Below, one piece after another: positions 33,509 to 41,861 of a DNA stretch of 56,377 bases (positions are counted from its first letter, which is position 1; each line of letters starts with the position of its first letter). The notes under the pieces are model-generated. The model had not been told where the DNA came from. It did not search any database and was given only the letters and a program-made list of their open reading frames with translations. Source of the stretch: Thiotrichaceae bacterium (GTDB lineage Bacteria > Pseudomonadota > Gammaproteobacteria > Beggiatoales > Beggiatoaceae); the NCBI GenBank assembly GCA_011391085.1, contig JAABRD010000034.1, positions 1 through 56,377 of the forward strand, read 5' to 3'. The position numbers were made by a program, and so were the translations under genes.

Positions 33509-33778
33509 CTAATATGCCACCGTAGCAGTCGTGGTGACACAGTGCGTCCTAAGCATGGCATAAATCTCATCCTTGAGATGTACCCGTTTTTTCTTCAAAT
33601 CCTCCGCATAGAAATCCGAAACGGGTTCGACATTCAACTCAATGTCATGAATCTCACGGTCCAACGCATGATATTCGCTATACAATTGTTGGAATTGAGA
33701 ATTGTTGTCATGCAACGTCTGAATCACGTCCCGATACTCTGGGAACTCGTGAGGAATGTCATGTGGTTCTCCAAACAT
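33509..33778 (-). CDS. YdcH/DUF465 family small protein
   Basis: 89 residues. The block HEFPEYRDVIQTLHDNNSQFQQLYSEYHALDREIHDIE is the conserved helical hairpin of DUF465 proteins, followed by DLKKKRVHLKDEIYAML. Such proteins are small cytoplasmic helical-hairpin proteins of unknown role. GGAGGTTGAAAC precedes the ATG. The tail after YAML is variable. Normal-looking gene. Confidence 0.85.
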   Translation of the reverse strand: MFGEPHDIPHEFPEYRDVIQTLHDNNSQFQQLYSEYHALDREIHDIELNVEPVSDFYAEDLKKKRVHLKDEIYAMLRTHCVTTTATVAY

Positions 33779-33999
33779 GTTTCAACCTCCTACTAAATAA
33801 GCTGAGTTATGCAAATATGCAAAATGGTTGTTGGGTAGCATTTTCAATACCCGTTTTCATTATACTCGACTAAATTTGACTAAACTACCTTTTTTTAGCC
33901 ACTGGTTAACTTTTTTTTCAAGGAGTCCATGAGTAGAATATTCTAAATTTAGAATATTCTTAATAAAAAATGGAGAATGGAAAAACTGGTAACGGACCA

Positions 34000-34195
34000 G
34001 AGGCCTTTAAGTTAAGAAATCAACTAATCGCCAGGTGGACTAGAGGCTTTAGCCGGAAAGTGCCGAACAGATATTGAAATCACCGTGCCCCCTCCGGCTA
34101 AAGCCTCTAGTCCACCTGGCGATTCATGTCGGGGGACTGTTGTCCTTAACTTAATGGTATTGGGCTAAAGCCTCTAGTCTAACCTTGTGTTTTTC
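34000..34195. repeat. GGACTAGAGGCTTTAGCCGG repeat with CCATTAAG arms
   Basis: Foldback with arms GGTGGACTAGAGGCTTTAGC and its complement near 34100-34120, bordered by AAGTTAAG and CTTAACTTAATGG. The 418-base gap from 33779 also holds an AT-rich stretch with the palindrome GAATATTCTAAATTTAGAATATTC (33940-33963). No gene. Confidence 0.75.
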
Positions 34196-34196
34196 A

Positions 34197-34451
34197 TTAT
34201 CCATTATCCGTTATCCGTTGCGGAAATGCCGTCAATTCCCTATCACCCACTCGGTAAATTTTGGGTGCCTCATCCGCAGGCAAAATAGTAAATTTTTCTT
34301 GGTAAATCGCATTTAACATGGCCAAAATTTGTTTCAATTCCGCCTGTGGATGTTCCTTAATCAGCCACTCCATCAAGTCTTCAATGGGTAACGACTGTCT
34401 GATTTTTTGGATAATGTATAAACTAGAAACAGTAATGTTGTCTTCAGTCAT
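34197..34451 (-). CDS. Small protein of unknown function
   Basis: 84 residues, acidic/helical (SLYIIQKIRQSLPIEDLMEWLIKEHP), no recognised family. The last residues (RITDNG) and the stop codon come from degenerate GGATAAC/GGATAAT heptamers, so the gene end is repeat-derived. No strong ribosome site before the ATG at 34451. Neighbours give no functional clue. Codon use and length are consistent with a real gene but evidence is thin. Confidence 0.45.
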   Translation of the reverse strand: MTEDNITVSSLYIIQKIRQSLPIEDLMEWLIKEHPQAELKQILAMLNAIYQEKFTILPADEAPKIYRVGDRELTAFPQRITDNG

Positions 34452-34488
34452 GATAAATCATGTTCTCTGGTTAAATTGAAACGCCAAA

Positions 34489-34605
34489 GAAACTAAGTTT
34501 CTCAATTCTTCCCATAAAAGAAACTTAGTTTCTCATCACTTTATTTCAGGAGTCCTTCGCGGTGCTTTGTCCTTTTTATTCCTATCTTGGCTTTGGACTC
34601 TCGGA
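34489..34605. repeat. GAAACTAAGTTTC palindromes and a GGAGTCC repeat
   Basis: GAAACTAAGTTTC (34489-34501), GAAACTTAGTTTC (34520-34532), then CAGGAGTCCTTCGCGGTGCT...GGCTTTGGACTC. Occupies the first half of the 394-base gap ahead of moeA. Confidence 0.65.
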
Positions 34606-34613
34606 TATATTTT

Positions 34614-34735
34614 CAGGACTTACGCAGCCGTTTTTGTAACTCGTTGATTTAACCCCCCCTAATCCCCCCCGCACGCGGGGGGGGAATGACTCCCTGTGCG
34701 GGGAGGGTTGGGGTGGGGTGAGTGCGTAAGTCCTA
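34614..34735. mobile_element. Family C MITE, 5-bp duplication ATTTT
   Basis: 122 bases from CAGGACTTACGCAGCCGTTT to GTGCGTAAGTCCTA, flanked by ATTTT (34609-34613 and 34736-34740). The core CCCCCCCGCACGCGGGGGGG is a strong palindrome. Confidence 0.8.
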
Positions 34736-34845
34736 ATTTTAGAACTCCTGAATCTTTCATTTTGCCAACAATTGCAGTAAACTTCAAGTCACTATTTTTT
34801 TGCATTTAACCACAGAAACATTTTTCCAACCTAAATATTTTCTCT

Positions 34846-36105
34846 ATGATTGCCACCTCCAGTTGTTGTGATATTGAAGACTCTAACCTTCTCACAGTTC
34901 CACAAGCCTTGGCCAACATTCGGGCTGACATTCAACTCCTTGAAAGTTTTGAACAAGTCCCCCTGCGTAGTGGTTTAGGACGAATTTTAGCCCAAGACAT
35001 TATTTCACCTATCAATGTACCTGCCTATCCCAATGCCGCTATGGATGGATATGCCTTTCATTCCCATGACTTGTCAACCCCAGGATGGCAAACCTTACCA
35101 GTGATTGGCACGGCTTTAGCGGGACAACCATTCAATGGCACCGTCTCTATTGGCCAATGTGTACGCATCATGACGGGGGCCGTGATGCCCGTTGGTACCG
35201 ACACCGTGGTCATGCAAGAAGAAGTGGAATGCGTGGGGGAGACGATTCGCTTTCAGACGGGACCCGTACAGGCGGGTCAACATGTCCGATTAGCAGGTGA
35301 AGATTTAGCAATTGGGCAAGTCGTGTTGAAACCAGGGAAACAGTTATTGCCACCCGAGTTAGGTTTATTAGCTTCTTTAGGAAAGGCCGAAGTCTGTGTG
35401 AAACGTCGCCTCCGAGTTGCCTTCTTTTCCACAGGTGATGAATTATGTTCCATCGGTGACTCCCTTAAAGCAGGTCAAATCTATGATAGCAACCGTTACA
35501 CCCTCTATGGTATGTTAACCCGTTTAGGAGTGGAAGTCATCGACCTGGGCGTGGTGCGCGACCACCGAGAAGCATTACGCCAAGCGTTGTTAGATGCGGC
35601 AGACTGTGCTGAGATGGTAATTACTTCCGGGGGCGTATCAGTCGGTGAAGCAGATTTAATCAAGGAAGTGTTATTAGAGTTAGGAACAATTCATTTCTGG
35701 AAAATTGCGATGCGTCCAGGCCGTCCTCTGGCGTATGGTAAAATCAAAGACTCGGTCTTTTTTGGATTACCGGGCAATCCAGTGGCCGCAATGGTCACTT
35801 TTTATCAACTGGTGCAACCCACGATTCTGACCATGATAGGTGCTACCGAATCGGAATTGGCCAAACTTTGGAAAGCCCAAAGTCTCTCAAAATTAAAGAA
35901 ACGCCTTGGCCGTAGAGAATTTCAACGCGGCGTGTTAGAACGGACGCCCGACGGTGAATGGGCAGTGCGTAGCACGGGACCGCAAGGGTCAGGGATTTTG
36001 CGGTCCATGAGTGAAGGGAACTGTTTTATCGTATTGCCAGAAGAGAGAGGGAATGTAGAAATCGGAGAATGGGTGGACGTGCAACCATTTGGGGAATTTA
36101 TGTAG
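34846..36105 (+). CDS. moeA: Molybdopterin molybdenumtransferase MoeA
   Basis: Inserts molybdate into adenylylated molybdopterin to complete the molybdenum cofactor. 419 residues. Seen: the N-terminal NVPAYPNAAMDGYAFH, IMTGAVMPVGTDTVV, the central STGDEL and TSGGVSVGEADLIKEVL, and the late GLPGNPVAAMVTFYQLVQP. No other moa/mob gene is adjacent. No clear Shine-Dalgarno is visible; the ATG at 34846 gives a normal length. Supports use of Mo enzymes such as nitrate or sulfite-oxidising enzymes, which is inference. Confidence 0.95.
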   Translation: MIATSSCCDIEDSNLLTVPQALANIRADIQLLESFEQVPLRSGLGRILAQDIISPINVPAYPNAAMDGYAFHSHDLSTPGWQTLPVIGTALAGQPFNGTVSIGQCVRIMTGAVMPVGTDTVVMQEEVECVGETIRFQTGPVQAGQHVRLAGEDLAIGQVVLKPGKQLLPPELGLLASLGKAEVCVKRRLRVAFFSTGDELCSIGDSLKAGQIYDSNRYTLYGMLTRLGVEVIDLGVVRDHREALRQALLDAADCAEMVITSGGVSVGEADLIKEVLLELGTIHFWKIAMRPGRPLAYGKIKDSVFFGLPGNPVAAMVTFYQLVQPTILTMIGATESELAKLWKAQSLSKLKKRLGRREFQRGVLERTPDGEWAVRSTGPQGSGILRSMSEGNCFIVLPEERGNVEIGEWVDVQPFGEFM

Positions 36106-36111
36106 CCCAAG

Positions 36112-36240
36112 TAACGAGGCTTTAGCCGGTGACCCCAGAAATTAAAGCAACGGTGGACTAGAGGCGGAAGCCGGATGGCTGTGCCCCGTAATTTCAATTA
36201 TGTTCAACCACCCACCGGCTGAAGCCTCTAGTCCACCTGT
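36112..36240. repeat. GGTGGACTAGAGGC...GCCTCTAGTCCACC palindromic repeat
   Basis: Foldback just after moeA, with GAGGCTTTAGCCGG and a mutated inner arm AGGCGGAAGCCGG. The rest of the 476-base gap to 36581 holds AT-rich sequence and the terminator at 36407. Confidence 0.75.
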
Positions 36241-36406
36241 TGATGGCAATGGTAGTTGAGACCTGAGAATTTTCTTGTGGTTGAAGGTTACTCTTGGACG
36301 GTTTTGGTATATTTTTTGGCAGCTTCAAAGAGTTCATCTACGGTTTGACTTGGCGTGTTAGCATAGCATCAACTTTAGAAATTTGTCAATTTTTCGGACC
36401 ATAAAA

Positions 36407-36441
36407 AAAGCAGTTTGTCCTGGAATGGGACAAACTGCTTT
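36407..36441 (-). terminator. Rho-independent terminator for the secreted protein gene
   Basis: AAAGCAGTTTGTCC and GGGACAAACTGCTTT form a stem of about 13 pairs with a 6-base loop; on the minus strand it is followed by a run of seven T. It sits 140 bases after the stop codon of the minus-strand gene ending at 36582. Confidence 0.8.
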
Positions 36442-36581
36442 GTTGAAGACAGGGGGACTATTCGCAGTTACAGTTGGGTAGATTTCCAAGGTGATTTCAA
36501 TACCCGTTGTTGGCAACCTTTCCATCTAATGGACATGACACAGAGTGTCTCCTCTTAGCTGAAGCAAATCTATTTCACAAT

Positions 36582-37430
36582 CTAACGTGGCTTTATTCTC
36601 GTCAAATCCAAATCAAATGTAAAGGCGTTGGCCCTTTGCAACAGATATACTTCATAAACTTGTATGCCGATACCAAGCGCACCTGGTACATCAATAAACG
36701 GTATATACACTTGACCGGTTTTCGGGTCATAAACCGCATGGGTCGCTTCTGTACTACAACCTGTGCTATCTATTGTGATACCACAAGAAGTTGGGTTAGC
36801 TTCGCATTGGGCGATTCCTTGACTGATTCCATCTTGTACTCCTTTGTCATAATCATCAGTACTAGGAAAGGTAGAGGTGTCTGTGAGGGAAACCACGCGC
36901 ACGTTATCTATGGCCATACCACAGTTTTTGTCGTTAACTTGAGTAAAGGTAAGAGTCGTTTGAGATTCTTTCGCGGTAAAAGCAAAAGATTCAGTTACCC
37001 AACCCATGTTTTGATGAGAGTGACCAGTCATATCAAATTGAAAATTTCGTGATTCACCAGCCACTGAAACATTCATCAGCTTCGCGTCAGTAGAACAAGG
37101 ATTACCAGCCATATCAAATGTGACTTGATAATGGTTGCCTATAGTGGTAGCCAATGTTTGGCTAATACCACCTTTCTCCAGTCCCCCTAGATCAACGCTG
37201 TTTTGACCGTCCGCTGCCACAAAATAGGAACCCACACAATCAACTGTTCCTTCGGTAACTGTCCAACTTGGGAGACTGCTACTTCCTGGTGGGGACACTG
37301 TTATATAAGAACCACAATCGGCAGCCTCAAAGCTACCATTAACAATTAAATTGGTATTCTTTTCGGTGGCCCACGTTGCTGAGGACAAGTTCAACAGGTA
37401 GACAAAACAGATAAATTGCCATTTCTTCAT
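36582..37430 (-). CDS. Secreted DUF642/choice-of-anchor-C-type protein
   Basis: 282 residues from ATG 37430 (the frame runs upstream to 37490). Signal peptide KKWQFICFVYLLNLSSATWA, then a galactose-binding-like beta sandwich: LIVNGSFEAADCG, WTVTEGTVDCVGSYF, VDLGGLEKGGISQTL, YQVTFDMAGNP and the end strand MAIDNVRVVSL. Six or more cysteines suggest disulfides in the periplasm or outside. The C-terminal 80 residues hold a second small segment (GISQGIAQCEANPTSCG). Function in the family is carbohydrate or surface binding, not proven. GAGAAG ahead of the ATG may be the ribosome site. Confidence 0.8.
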   Translation of the reverse strand: MKKWQFICFVYLLNLSSATWATEKNTNLIVNGSFEAADCGSYITVSPPGSSSLPSWTVTEGTVDCVGSYFVAADGQNSVDLGGLEKGGISQTLATTIGNHYQVTFDMAGNPCSTDAKLMNVSVAGESRNFQFDMTGHSHQNMGWVTESFAFTAKESQTTLTFTQVNDKNCGMAIDNVRVVSLTDTSTFPSTDDYDKGVQDGISQGIAQCEANPTSCGITIDSTGCSTEATHAVYDPKTGQVYIPFIDVPGALGIGIQVYEVYLLQRANAFTFDLDLTRIKPR

Positions 37431-37721
37431 GATTTTCTCTTCTCTAAGTTGAAATAAAAAAAGAGTAGGTGTTAGGATTAATAGAGTCAAGAATTTTCAA
37501 ATACTACTTGATTAGTTATCGAAGTTGAGTATAATCAAAATCTGTGAAGTTCCATTTTTCCGTGTAATAAAAACGTACATTTGACAGGTGATAAACACCT
37601 TACAAACTTACATATAAACATTAATATAGCAACCCCACAAAACCATCAACATACATTGAGACTTACATTGTGATTAAGTTGATAACTCAAAGACGTATTT
37701 TGATTTTGTCAAAAAAGTTTA

Positions 37722-37750
37722 TTGACATCTAATGATGTCTATATTAAACT
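37722..37750 (+). promoter_or_regulatory. Possible promoter with an overlapping palindrome
   Basis: TTGACA (37722-37727), 17 bases, TAAACT (37745-37750). The -35 box overlaps the inverted repeat GACATC TAAT GATGTC (37724-37739), which could be a repressor site. The gap 37431-38017 is otherwise AT-rich without genes. It would serve the gene at 38018, 268 bases downstream. Confidence 0.35.
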
Positions 37751-37898
37751 CTTTTAGAGTTATAAGTGCTTTATAAAAAGATACCTCTTCCCCATATATG
37801 AGGGAACCAAGGCAATAAAACTACTTATTCAAATAAGTATTTAAGTTAGGATTATATTGATACTTTAATTGCGTATCTTTATTCGGTATTAAGACATC

Positions 37899-37965
37899 GG
37901 ACCAGAAGTCCAAAGCATGGCTTTAACCAGGTCGCGGACAAAGTTACGCTTTGGACTCCTGATGA
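37899..37965. repeat. AAGTCCAAAGC...GCTTTGGACTCCTG palindrome
   Basis: GGAGTCC-family copy with the inner motif GGTCGCGGACAAAGTTAC shared with the copies at 25020 and 48574. Confidence 0.65.
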
Positions 37966-38017
37966 ATTGAATAACTATTAATCATAAAGAACTCAAATTG
38001 TTCACTGATAACACAAT

Positions 38018-38707
38018 ATGGTCACTAAACTCACCTTATCTAAAGTCACATTGACTGACATTAAACGTTTTGTGAAATTGATCGAACAAGAAGTCTCTGA
38101 GTATGATTGGACTCAGGTCGACTCGATGGTGCTGAATGATAAGGAACGTCAGTCGTTGCAAGACATTCAGACGCGCTTGCTACGAAAACCGGTTCATCGT
38201 ATGAACGAGGCGACATTGTGGGGGAAGGCAATTTACCCGTTGTTGTTATTGGTGGAACAAGCTGGCATTGAAGTGTGGGCCGAAGTACCCTTGCAAGCGC
38301 AATATGCCCTGTTTGAGTTAGAAGGGGTGGCAGATGGCATCTTAGGCAAAAGCGTGACTGGTCGTTTAGAATCACCTTATTTAGTCGTGATAGAAACGAA
38401 ACGCGGAGTGGAAAGTCAAGACCCGGTCCCGCAATTATATGGTCAACTGTTGGCGGCTACGCATATCAATTGGGAACAGGAGAATAAGAGTTGTCAAGAG
38501 GTGTTTGGTTGTTATACCATTGCCGATAGTTGGACGTTTATACGGGCCGAAGTGACTGATATAGAGACTGATTTGCCGACTTTACGGGTTGAATATTCGA
38601 GAGAGTATACCGAGAAAACTGAGGCTGAGACGATTTTGAAAATATTGAAATTTATTGTCGCTAAGTACCTTCAACAGCCACGGCCCTGTGTGCAACACCC
38701 TTTTTAG
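38018..38707 (+). CDS. Putative PD-(D/E)XK nuclease-fold protein
   Basis: 229 residues. The central part has the restriction-nuclease-like pattern: D106 in EGVADGIL, then the strand YLVVIETKRG giving E126-x-K128, followed by Q139 and the helix LYGQLLAATHIN. The N-terminal 75 residues are helical. Many such single proteins in cyanobacteria and Beggiatoaceae are of unknown role; some derive from mobile elements. No methyltransferase or helicase is adjacent. Start at ATG 38018 without a strong ribosome site. Confidence 0.7.
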   Translation: MVTKLTLSKVTLTDIKRFVKLIEQEVSEYDWTQVDSMVLNDKERQSLQDIQTRLLRKPVHRMNEATLWGKAIYPLLLLVEQAGIEVWAEVPLQAQYALFELEGVADGILGKSVTGRLESPYLVVIETKRGVESQDPVPQLYGQLLAATHINWEQENKSCQEVFGCYTIADSWTFIRAEVTDIETDLPTLRVEYSREYTEKTEAETILKILKFIVAKYLQQPRPCVQHPF

Positions 38708-38735
38708 CGTGTCAAAACGTCAGTGAGATGGTACT

Positions 38736-38805
38736 TTAGGTTTAGGAAAGCTGAAACTGTGCAGTTTTTAAGTCCCGTCGAGTTTCAGCTTTCCTAAACC
38801 TAAAC
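38736..38805. repeat. TTAGGTTTAGGAAAGCTGAAAC inverted repeat
   Basis: Arms TAGGTTTAGGAAAGCTGAAA and GTTTCAGCTTTCCTAAACCTA pair over 20 or more bases around a 20-base loop. A short relative (GCTTTCCTAAACCTCCCAAG TTTAGGAAAGC) is at 55188. It may terminate the upstream gene; no U-run. Confidence 0.7.
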
Positions 38806-38883
38806 CCCCGTGCTTGCCAACCTACCTACTTTGGAAACCATCATAAACTATAAACTTTATTCTACCCATTATGAAGGTAAAGT

Positions 38884-39117
38884 ATGTCAATTATTTCAAT
38901 CGAGACTAACGAAAACAGTGTATTTATTCATATTGATAAGACCGCTTGTGGGGCCCACCAACTGAATCAATTGCTAGAGTTTGTGAGATTGAATTTTGCT
39001 GACTTCTCACATATTCCAGAAGTGAGTGACGAGGAACAGCAAGAATTGTCGGCTTGGTTAGACACTATACCAGCATCCGAGAGAGAAATAGTTTTTAGCC
39101 ATGAGGTTGAGTTATGA
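38884..39117 (+). CDS. Small acidic protein, antitoxin-like
   Basis: 77 residues, GAAGG just ahead of the ATG. Begins IISIETNENSVFIHIDK; the second half is very acidic (EVSDEEQQELSAWLDTIPASE). Size and charge are those of type II antitoxins, but no toxin gene follows: the next bases hold only a short gap before a helix-turn-helix gene. No family recognised. Confidence 0.45.
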   Translation: MSIISIETNENSVFIHIDKTACGAHQLNQLLEFVRLNFADFSHIPEVSDEEQQELSAWLDTIPASEREIVFSHEVEL

Positions 39118-39184
39118 AGTTGCGGATTGATTGATGTAAGGTGAGAAAAAAAAATCAGAAGACCACTCCAAACAGGTATTGTAT

Positions 39185-39682
39185 ATGGCAACCAAACGAA
39201 AAAACCCCTTCCACCAAGCCGCACAGAGTTGGGATTTGAAACGTCTCTATGCGGACTTAGCCACGGCCAATGGTAATAAACCGTTGACGCCCATGGAACA
39301 AGTACATTTGCAAGGTCTCCTCTGTGGTTACAGTCCAGATGAAATTGCGACTAAACTGGTCAAATCCTCAGATGGTGTGAAGTCCGATTTATGTCGTACC
39401 GTGTATTCTTATACTAAAAAATTATTAGGTAAAGACAATCAAGAGTTAGACAATTGGTCAAGTATTGCTAGGTGGTTGGAACAGGCGGGGTATAAAGTTC
39501 AGTTGTGTCCTTCGGGGCCACAACAAGAGGGGGAAATGATTTTACCAGTGGAGACTGAGGCTTTGATTAAGATAGTAAACAATAATTTCCAGCGAGTTGA
39601 AATTCACTTCCGTGGAGTGACTACCGTCTCTCGTGAAATGTTGAAAAAAATGCTTCGCGATTTGGAAGCGGAAGAGGAGTAA
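39185..39682 (+). CDS. Helix-turn-helix protein resembling vWA/AAA-associated N-terminal domains
   Basis: 165 residues from ATG 39185. Residues about 25-75 (LTPMEQVHLQGLLCGYSPDEIATKL...DLCRTVYSYTKKLLG) resemble the sigma-4/LuxR-like helix-turn-helix found at the start of cyanobacterial AAA-ATPase/WD40 and effector-associated proteins. The C-terminal 60 residues (ALIKIVNNNFQRVEIHFRGVTTVS) look like an independent small fold. Here it is a free-standing protein. It might work in trans with the AAA/WD40 protein type at 146, which is speculation. The start context lacks a strong ribosome site. Confidence 0.5.
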   Translation: MATKRKNPFHQAAQSWDLKRLYADLATANGNKPLTPMEQVHLQGLLCGYSPDEIATKLVKSSDGVKSDLCRTVYSYTKKLLGKDNQELDNWSSIARWLEQAGYKVQLCPSGPQQEGEMILPVETEALIKIVNNNFQRVEIHFRGVTTVSREMLKKMLRDLEAEEE

Positions 39683-39816
39683 TTTAAGAAATTTGGCGGT
39701 GTTGTTTGTTTTAAGTACCTATGCAAAACCAATCTGGTTTCAGTTCCATCGGTAGGGTGGATTAAGCGTAGCGTATCCACTAACATTGACTTAGCTAACC
39801 AAAAAAGGTTTCCCTC

Positions 39817-40050
39817 ATGCGTTCCTTACCACAACTAGAATATGAAATTTTACAACTCCCTCTGGAACTACAAGTGTCATTAATACAAACTTTGGCAACT
39901 AGCCTGACTAAATTATTTCCACCTGCCGTTCAAACTCATTCCACCCAAGCAGACTTTAAAACCGTCTTATTGGCCATGCCAAATGTTGGGGAAGATACTG
40001 ATTTTGTGCGGGTCACCGATGAGGGACGTGTACTTGAACTATCTGCTTGA
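39817..40050 (+). CDS. VapB-like antitoxin 2
   Basis: 77 residues beginning RSLPQLEYEILQLPLELQVSLIQTLATSL, an antitoxin-type helical start, with an acidic tail (GEDTDFVRVTDEGRVLELSA) of the sort that inserts in a PIN active site. Overlaps the next gene by 32 bases in a different frame. Family detail is not certain; the PIN partner makes the call. Confidence 0.7.
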   Translation: MRSLPQLEYEILQLPLELQVSLIQTLATSLTKLFPPAVQTHSTQADFKTVLLAMPNVGEDTDFVRVTDEGRVLELSA

Positions 40051-40444
40051 TACCAACGTCATTTCTGAATTACGCAAGCAAGCACGGTGTCATGCTAAAG
40101 TGAGACAGTGGTTCTCCTCAATATCTTCTGAACAACTGTTTATCAGTGTGTTAGTGATAGGTGAACTGCATAAAGGAGTTGAACTTATTCGCCGCCGTGA
40201 CGCGACGGCCGCTTCTCACTTGGCAGTTTGGCTGAAAACCGTCACCGAACAATTTCGCGAACGGATTGTCATTGTTGATGACTCTATCGCGGAAGAATGG
40301 GGAAGAATGAGTGCCTTCAAACCGTTATCGGTGATTGATGGTTTATTAGCGGCCACTGCGAAGGTGAAAGGATTAACCTTGGTCACCCGTAATGTTAAAG
40401 ATATTCAACATCTGGAAGTGAGTTGGTTAAATCCTTTTGAATAA
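40019..40444 (+). CDS. VapC/FitB-like PIN-domain toxin 2
   Basis: 141 residues from ATG 40019; GTG 40028 is an alternative that gives the usual short MYLNYLLDTN start. PIN residues: D11 in YLLDTNVISEL, E in LVIGELHKG, D in SVIDGLLAATA and D in LVTRNVKDI. This is the FitB/VapC layout with a strong LDTNVISE start, unlike the first PIN gene at 4527, so the two pairs are not recent duplicates. Overlap with its antitoxin indicates coupling. Confidence 0.88.
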   Translation: MRDVYLNYLLDTNVISELRKQARCHAKVRQWFSSISSEQLFISVLVIGELHKGVELIRRRDATAASHLAVWLKTVTEQFRERIVIVDDSIAEEWGRMSAFKPLSVIDGLLAATAKVKGLTLVTRNVKDIQHLEVSWLNPFE

Positions 40445-40454
40445 GTAGTCTGTC

Positions 40455-40540
40455 CATATAGGGTGGGCAAGTGTTTTTTTGCCCACCTTGACCACTACCT
40501 GACTAACAGGAGTCCAAAACGTAGCTTTGGACTCCTGTTT
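40455..40540. repeat. AGGGTGGGCAA hairpin and GGAGTCCAAAAC palindrome
   Basis: AGGGTGGGCAAGTGTTTTTTTGCCCACCTT (40459-40489) is a stem with a T-rich loop, then CAGGAGTCCAAAACGTAGCTTTGGACTCCTG (40508-40538). They separate the convergent toxin and protease genes and may end both transcripts. Confidence 0.7.
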
Positions 40541-40551
40541 TCGTTTACGTT

Positions 40552-41730
40552 CTAAGGAATCACTACCTCTTCAATATTCGAGTAGCCGCTATAGCAATTC
40601 CCTTGATAGGCTTGGACCGCGACATAGTAGCTATCTCCGCGCTTTAAAGTGGCCGTTAAACTGGTGTCAGTGGCCAGATCAAAGCTGTAAATGCAAGGTT
40701 CTTTCTCATCTAACAGGCAAGTAAAGGGGAGGGCATAATAAAATTGGTAGCCTTGCGCCCCTTCTACTGCCTCCCAAGAAGCGGTGGCCGTCAAGCCCTT
40801 CACCTGGATTTTCAACGTGGGCGAAGCAGGTGTTTCGGTAGTACCACAAATATGTTCATTGATGAAATGTTGGAAGGTGGAGACGCGGGTATAGACGCCA
40901 TAGTAGTTAGGTAAAGCGCAACCTTCTCCATAACTGACAATGCCGACTTGTTTCCAACCAGTAGAGGTGGTGACAACCAAGGGACCACCGCTGTCACCGA
41001 CGCAAGCGTCTTTGCCTCCCTGTCGATAACCAGCGCAAAGCATTTTTTCATCAATTTCGTTGGGATAGGAATAGGGTCCATTGCAAACAGCATTGGAAGT
41101 GATAGGAACTTCTGTTTGCCGCAAATCATCAGGATAGAGGTTGCCCGTTTTAGAAATACTGCCCCAGCCCATGACGGTGGCACATACCCCCACATTTGTC
41201 AGTTGACTATAACTGGCCGCGACAGGTAAGATGGACGTTTGTGAGGCGGGATGTTTGAGTTTTAGCAACGCAATATCGGCAAAGGGAGGCCGATTGGGGT
41301 CGTGTCCATCGTAGTCAGGATGTCTGATAATGTCAGTGACTTCGATTCTGTCACCGTCGGTTGCTTCCAAAGCCAAATTTTGCGTCCCCATGAGAACGAT
41401 AATGTCTTCAGGTGCTAAATCTTGCCCTATGCTTTTTTCGGTACAATGGCCTGCGGTTAGAACCCAGGAAGGGTGAATCAAGGTGCCTCCGCAGTATTGT
41501 CCTTTGACGGCAGTTTCATCGGCATAGATGAGGGCTACCATCCATGGCCAGTCACCGGTTTTGGCACGAGTGCCGTTGATAATGCGGGGACCAGCAGTGG
41601 TGCTGAGTTGGCTGAACCATTGACAACCTTCGACGGGGGTTTGGATAACGTTGGAACTGGCACTGACAAGGGAACTGGTTTGAGTGAATAGTAAGCAACT
41701 GCTGAAGCAGAAAAGAGAAAGTGAACGCAT
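40552..41730 (-). CDS. Secreted trypsin-like serine protease
   Basis: 392 residues. A signal peptide follows the start at 41730 (RSLSLFCFSSCLLFTQTSSL), with GGAG ahead; the longer open frame to 41847 runs through a mobile element. Activation site RIINGTRAKTGDWPW, then the triad: H in LTAGHC, D in DIALLK and S in GDSGGP; the Asp in DACVGDSGG predicts cleavage after Arg/Lys. The last 100 residues look like a fibronectin III-type domain (TLKIQVKGLTATASWEAVEG). Exported to periplasm or outside; animal-like S1 proteases are frequent in large sulfur bacteria and vibrios (general knowledge). Confidence 0.93.
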   Translation of the reverse strand: MRSLSLFCFSSCLLFTQTSSLVSASSNVIQTPVEGCQWFSQLSTTAGPRIINGTRAKTGDWPWMVALIYADETAVKGQYCGGTLIHPSWVLTAGHCTEKSIGQDLAPEDIIVLMGTQNLALEATDGDRIEVTDIIRHPDYDGHDPNRPPFADIALLKLKHPASQTSILPVAASYSQLTNVGVCATVMGWGSISKTGNLYPDDLRQTEVPITSNAVCNGPYSYPNEIDEKMLCAGYRQGGKDACVGDSGGPLVVTTSTGWKQVGIVSYGEGCALPNYYGVYTRVSTFQHFINEHICGTTETPASPTLKIQVKGLTATASWEAVEGAQGYQFYYALPFTCLLDEKEPCIYSFDLATDTSLTATLKRGDSYYVAVQAYQGNCYSGYSNIEEVVIP

Positions 41731-41754
41731 ATCGTTTGTCTCCATATAATTTAG

Positions 41755-41861
41755 GGTGGTGATGTGTTGGGTAGTGAGAACGCCCTCACCCCCGGCCCCT
41801 CTCCCCCTGGGAGAGGGGCCGGGGGTGAGGGCAAACATCTCACTCACATTGCATCACTACC
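41755..41861. mobile_element. Family B MITE with CCCTCACCCCCGGCCCC core, overlapping ubiA end
   Basis: Right end ACTCACATTGCATCACTACC is canonical; the left end (GGTGGTGATGTGTTGGGTAG) is damaged, and no convincing 8-base duplication could be found. The core is CCCTCACCCCCGGCCCCTCT and its complement. Its right terminus supplies the stop codon of ubiA. Confidence 0.7.

Noticed and set aside
36507-37052. A 181-codon plus-strand frame
   Set aside because: It is antisense to the secreted DUF642-type gene, which has a signal peptide, a terminator and a clear fold; the plus-strand product is cysteine/threonine-rich without any family pattern.
41731-41847. Upstream start of the serine protease
   Set aside because: The extension is translated from a MITE; the signal peptide begins at 41730.
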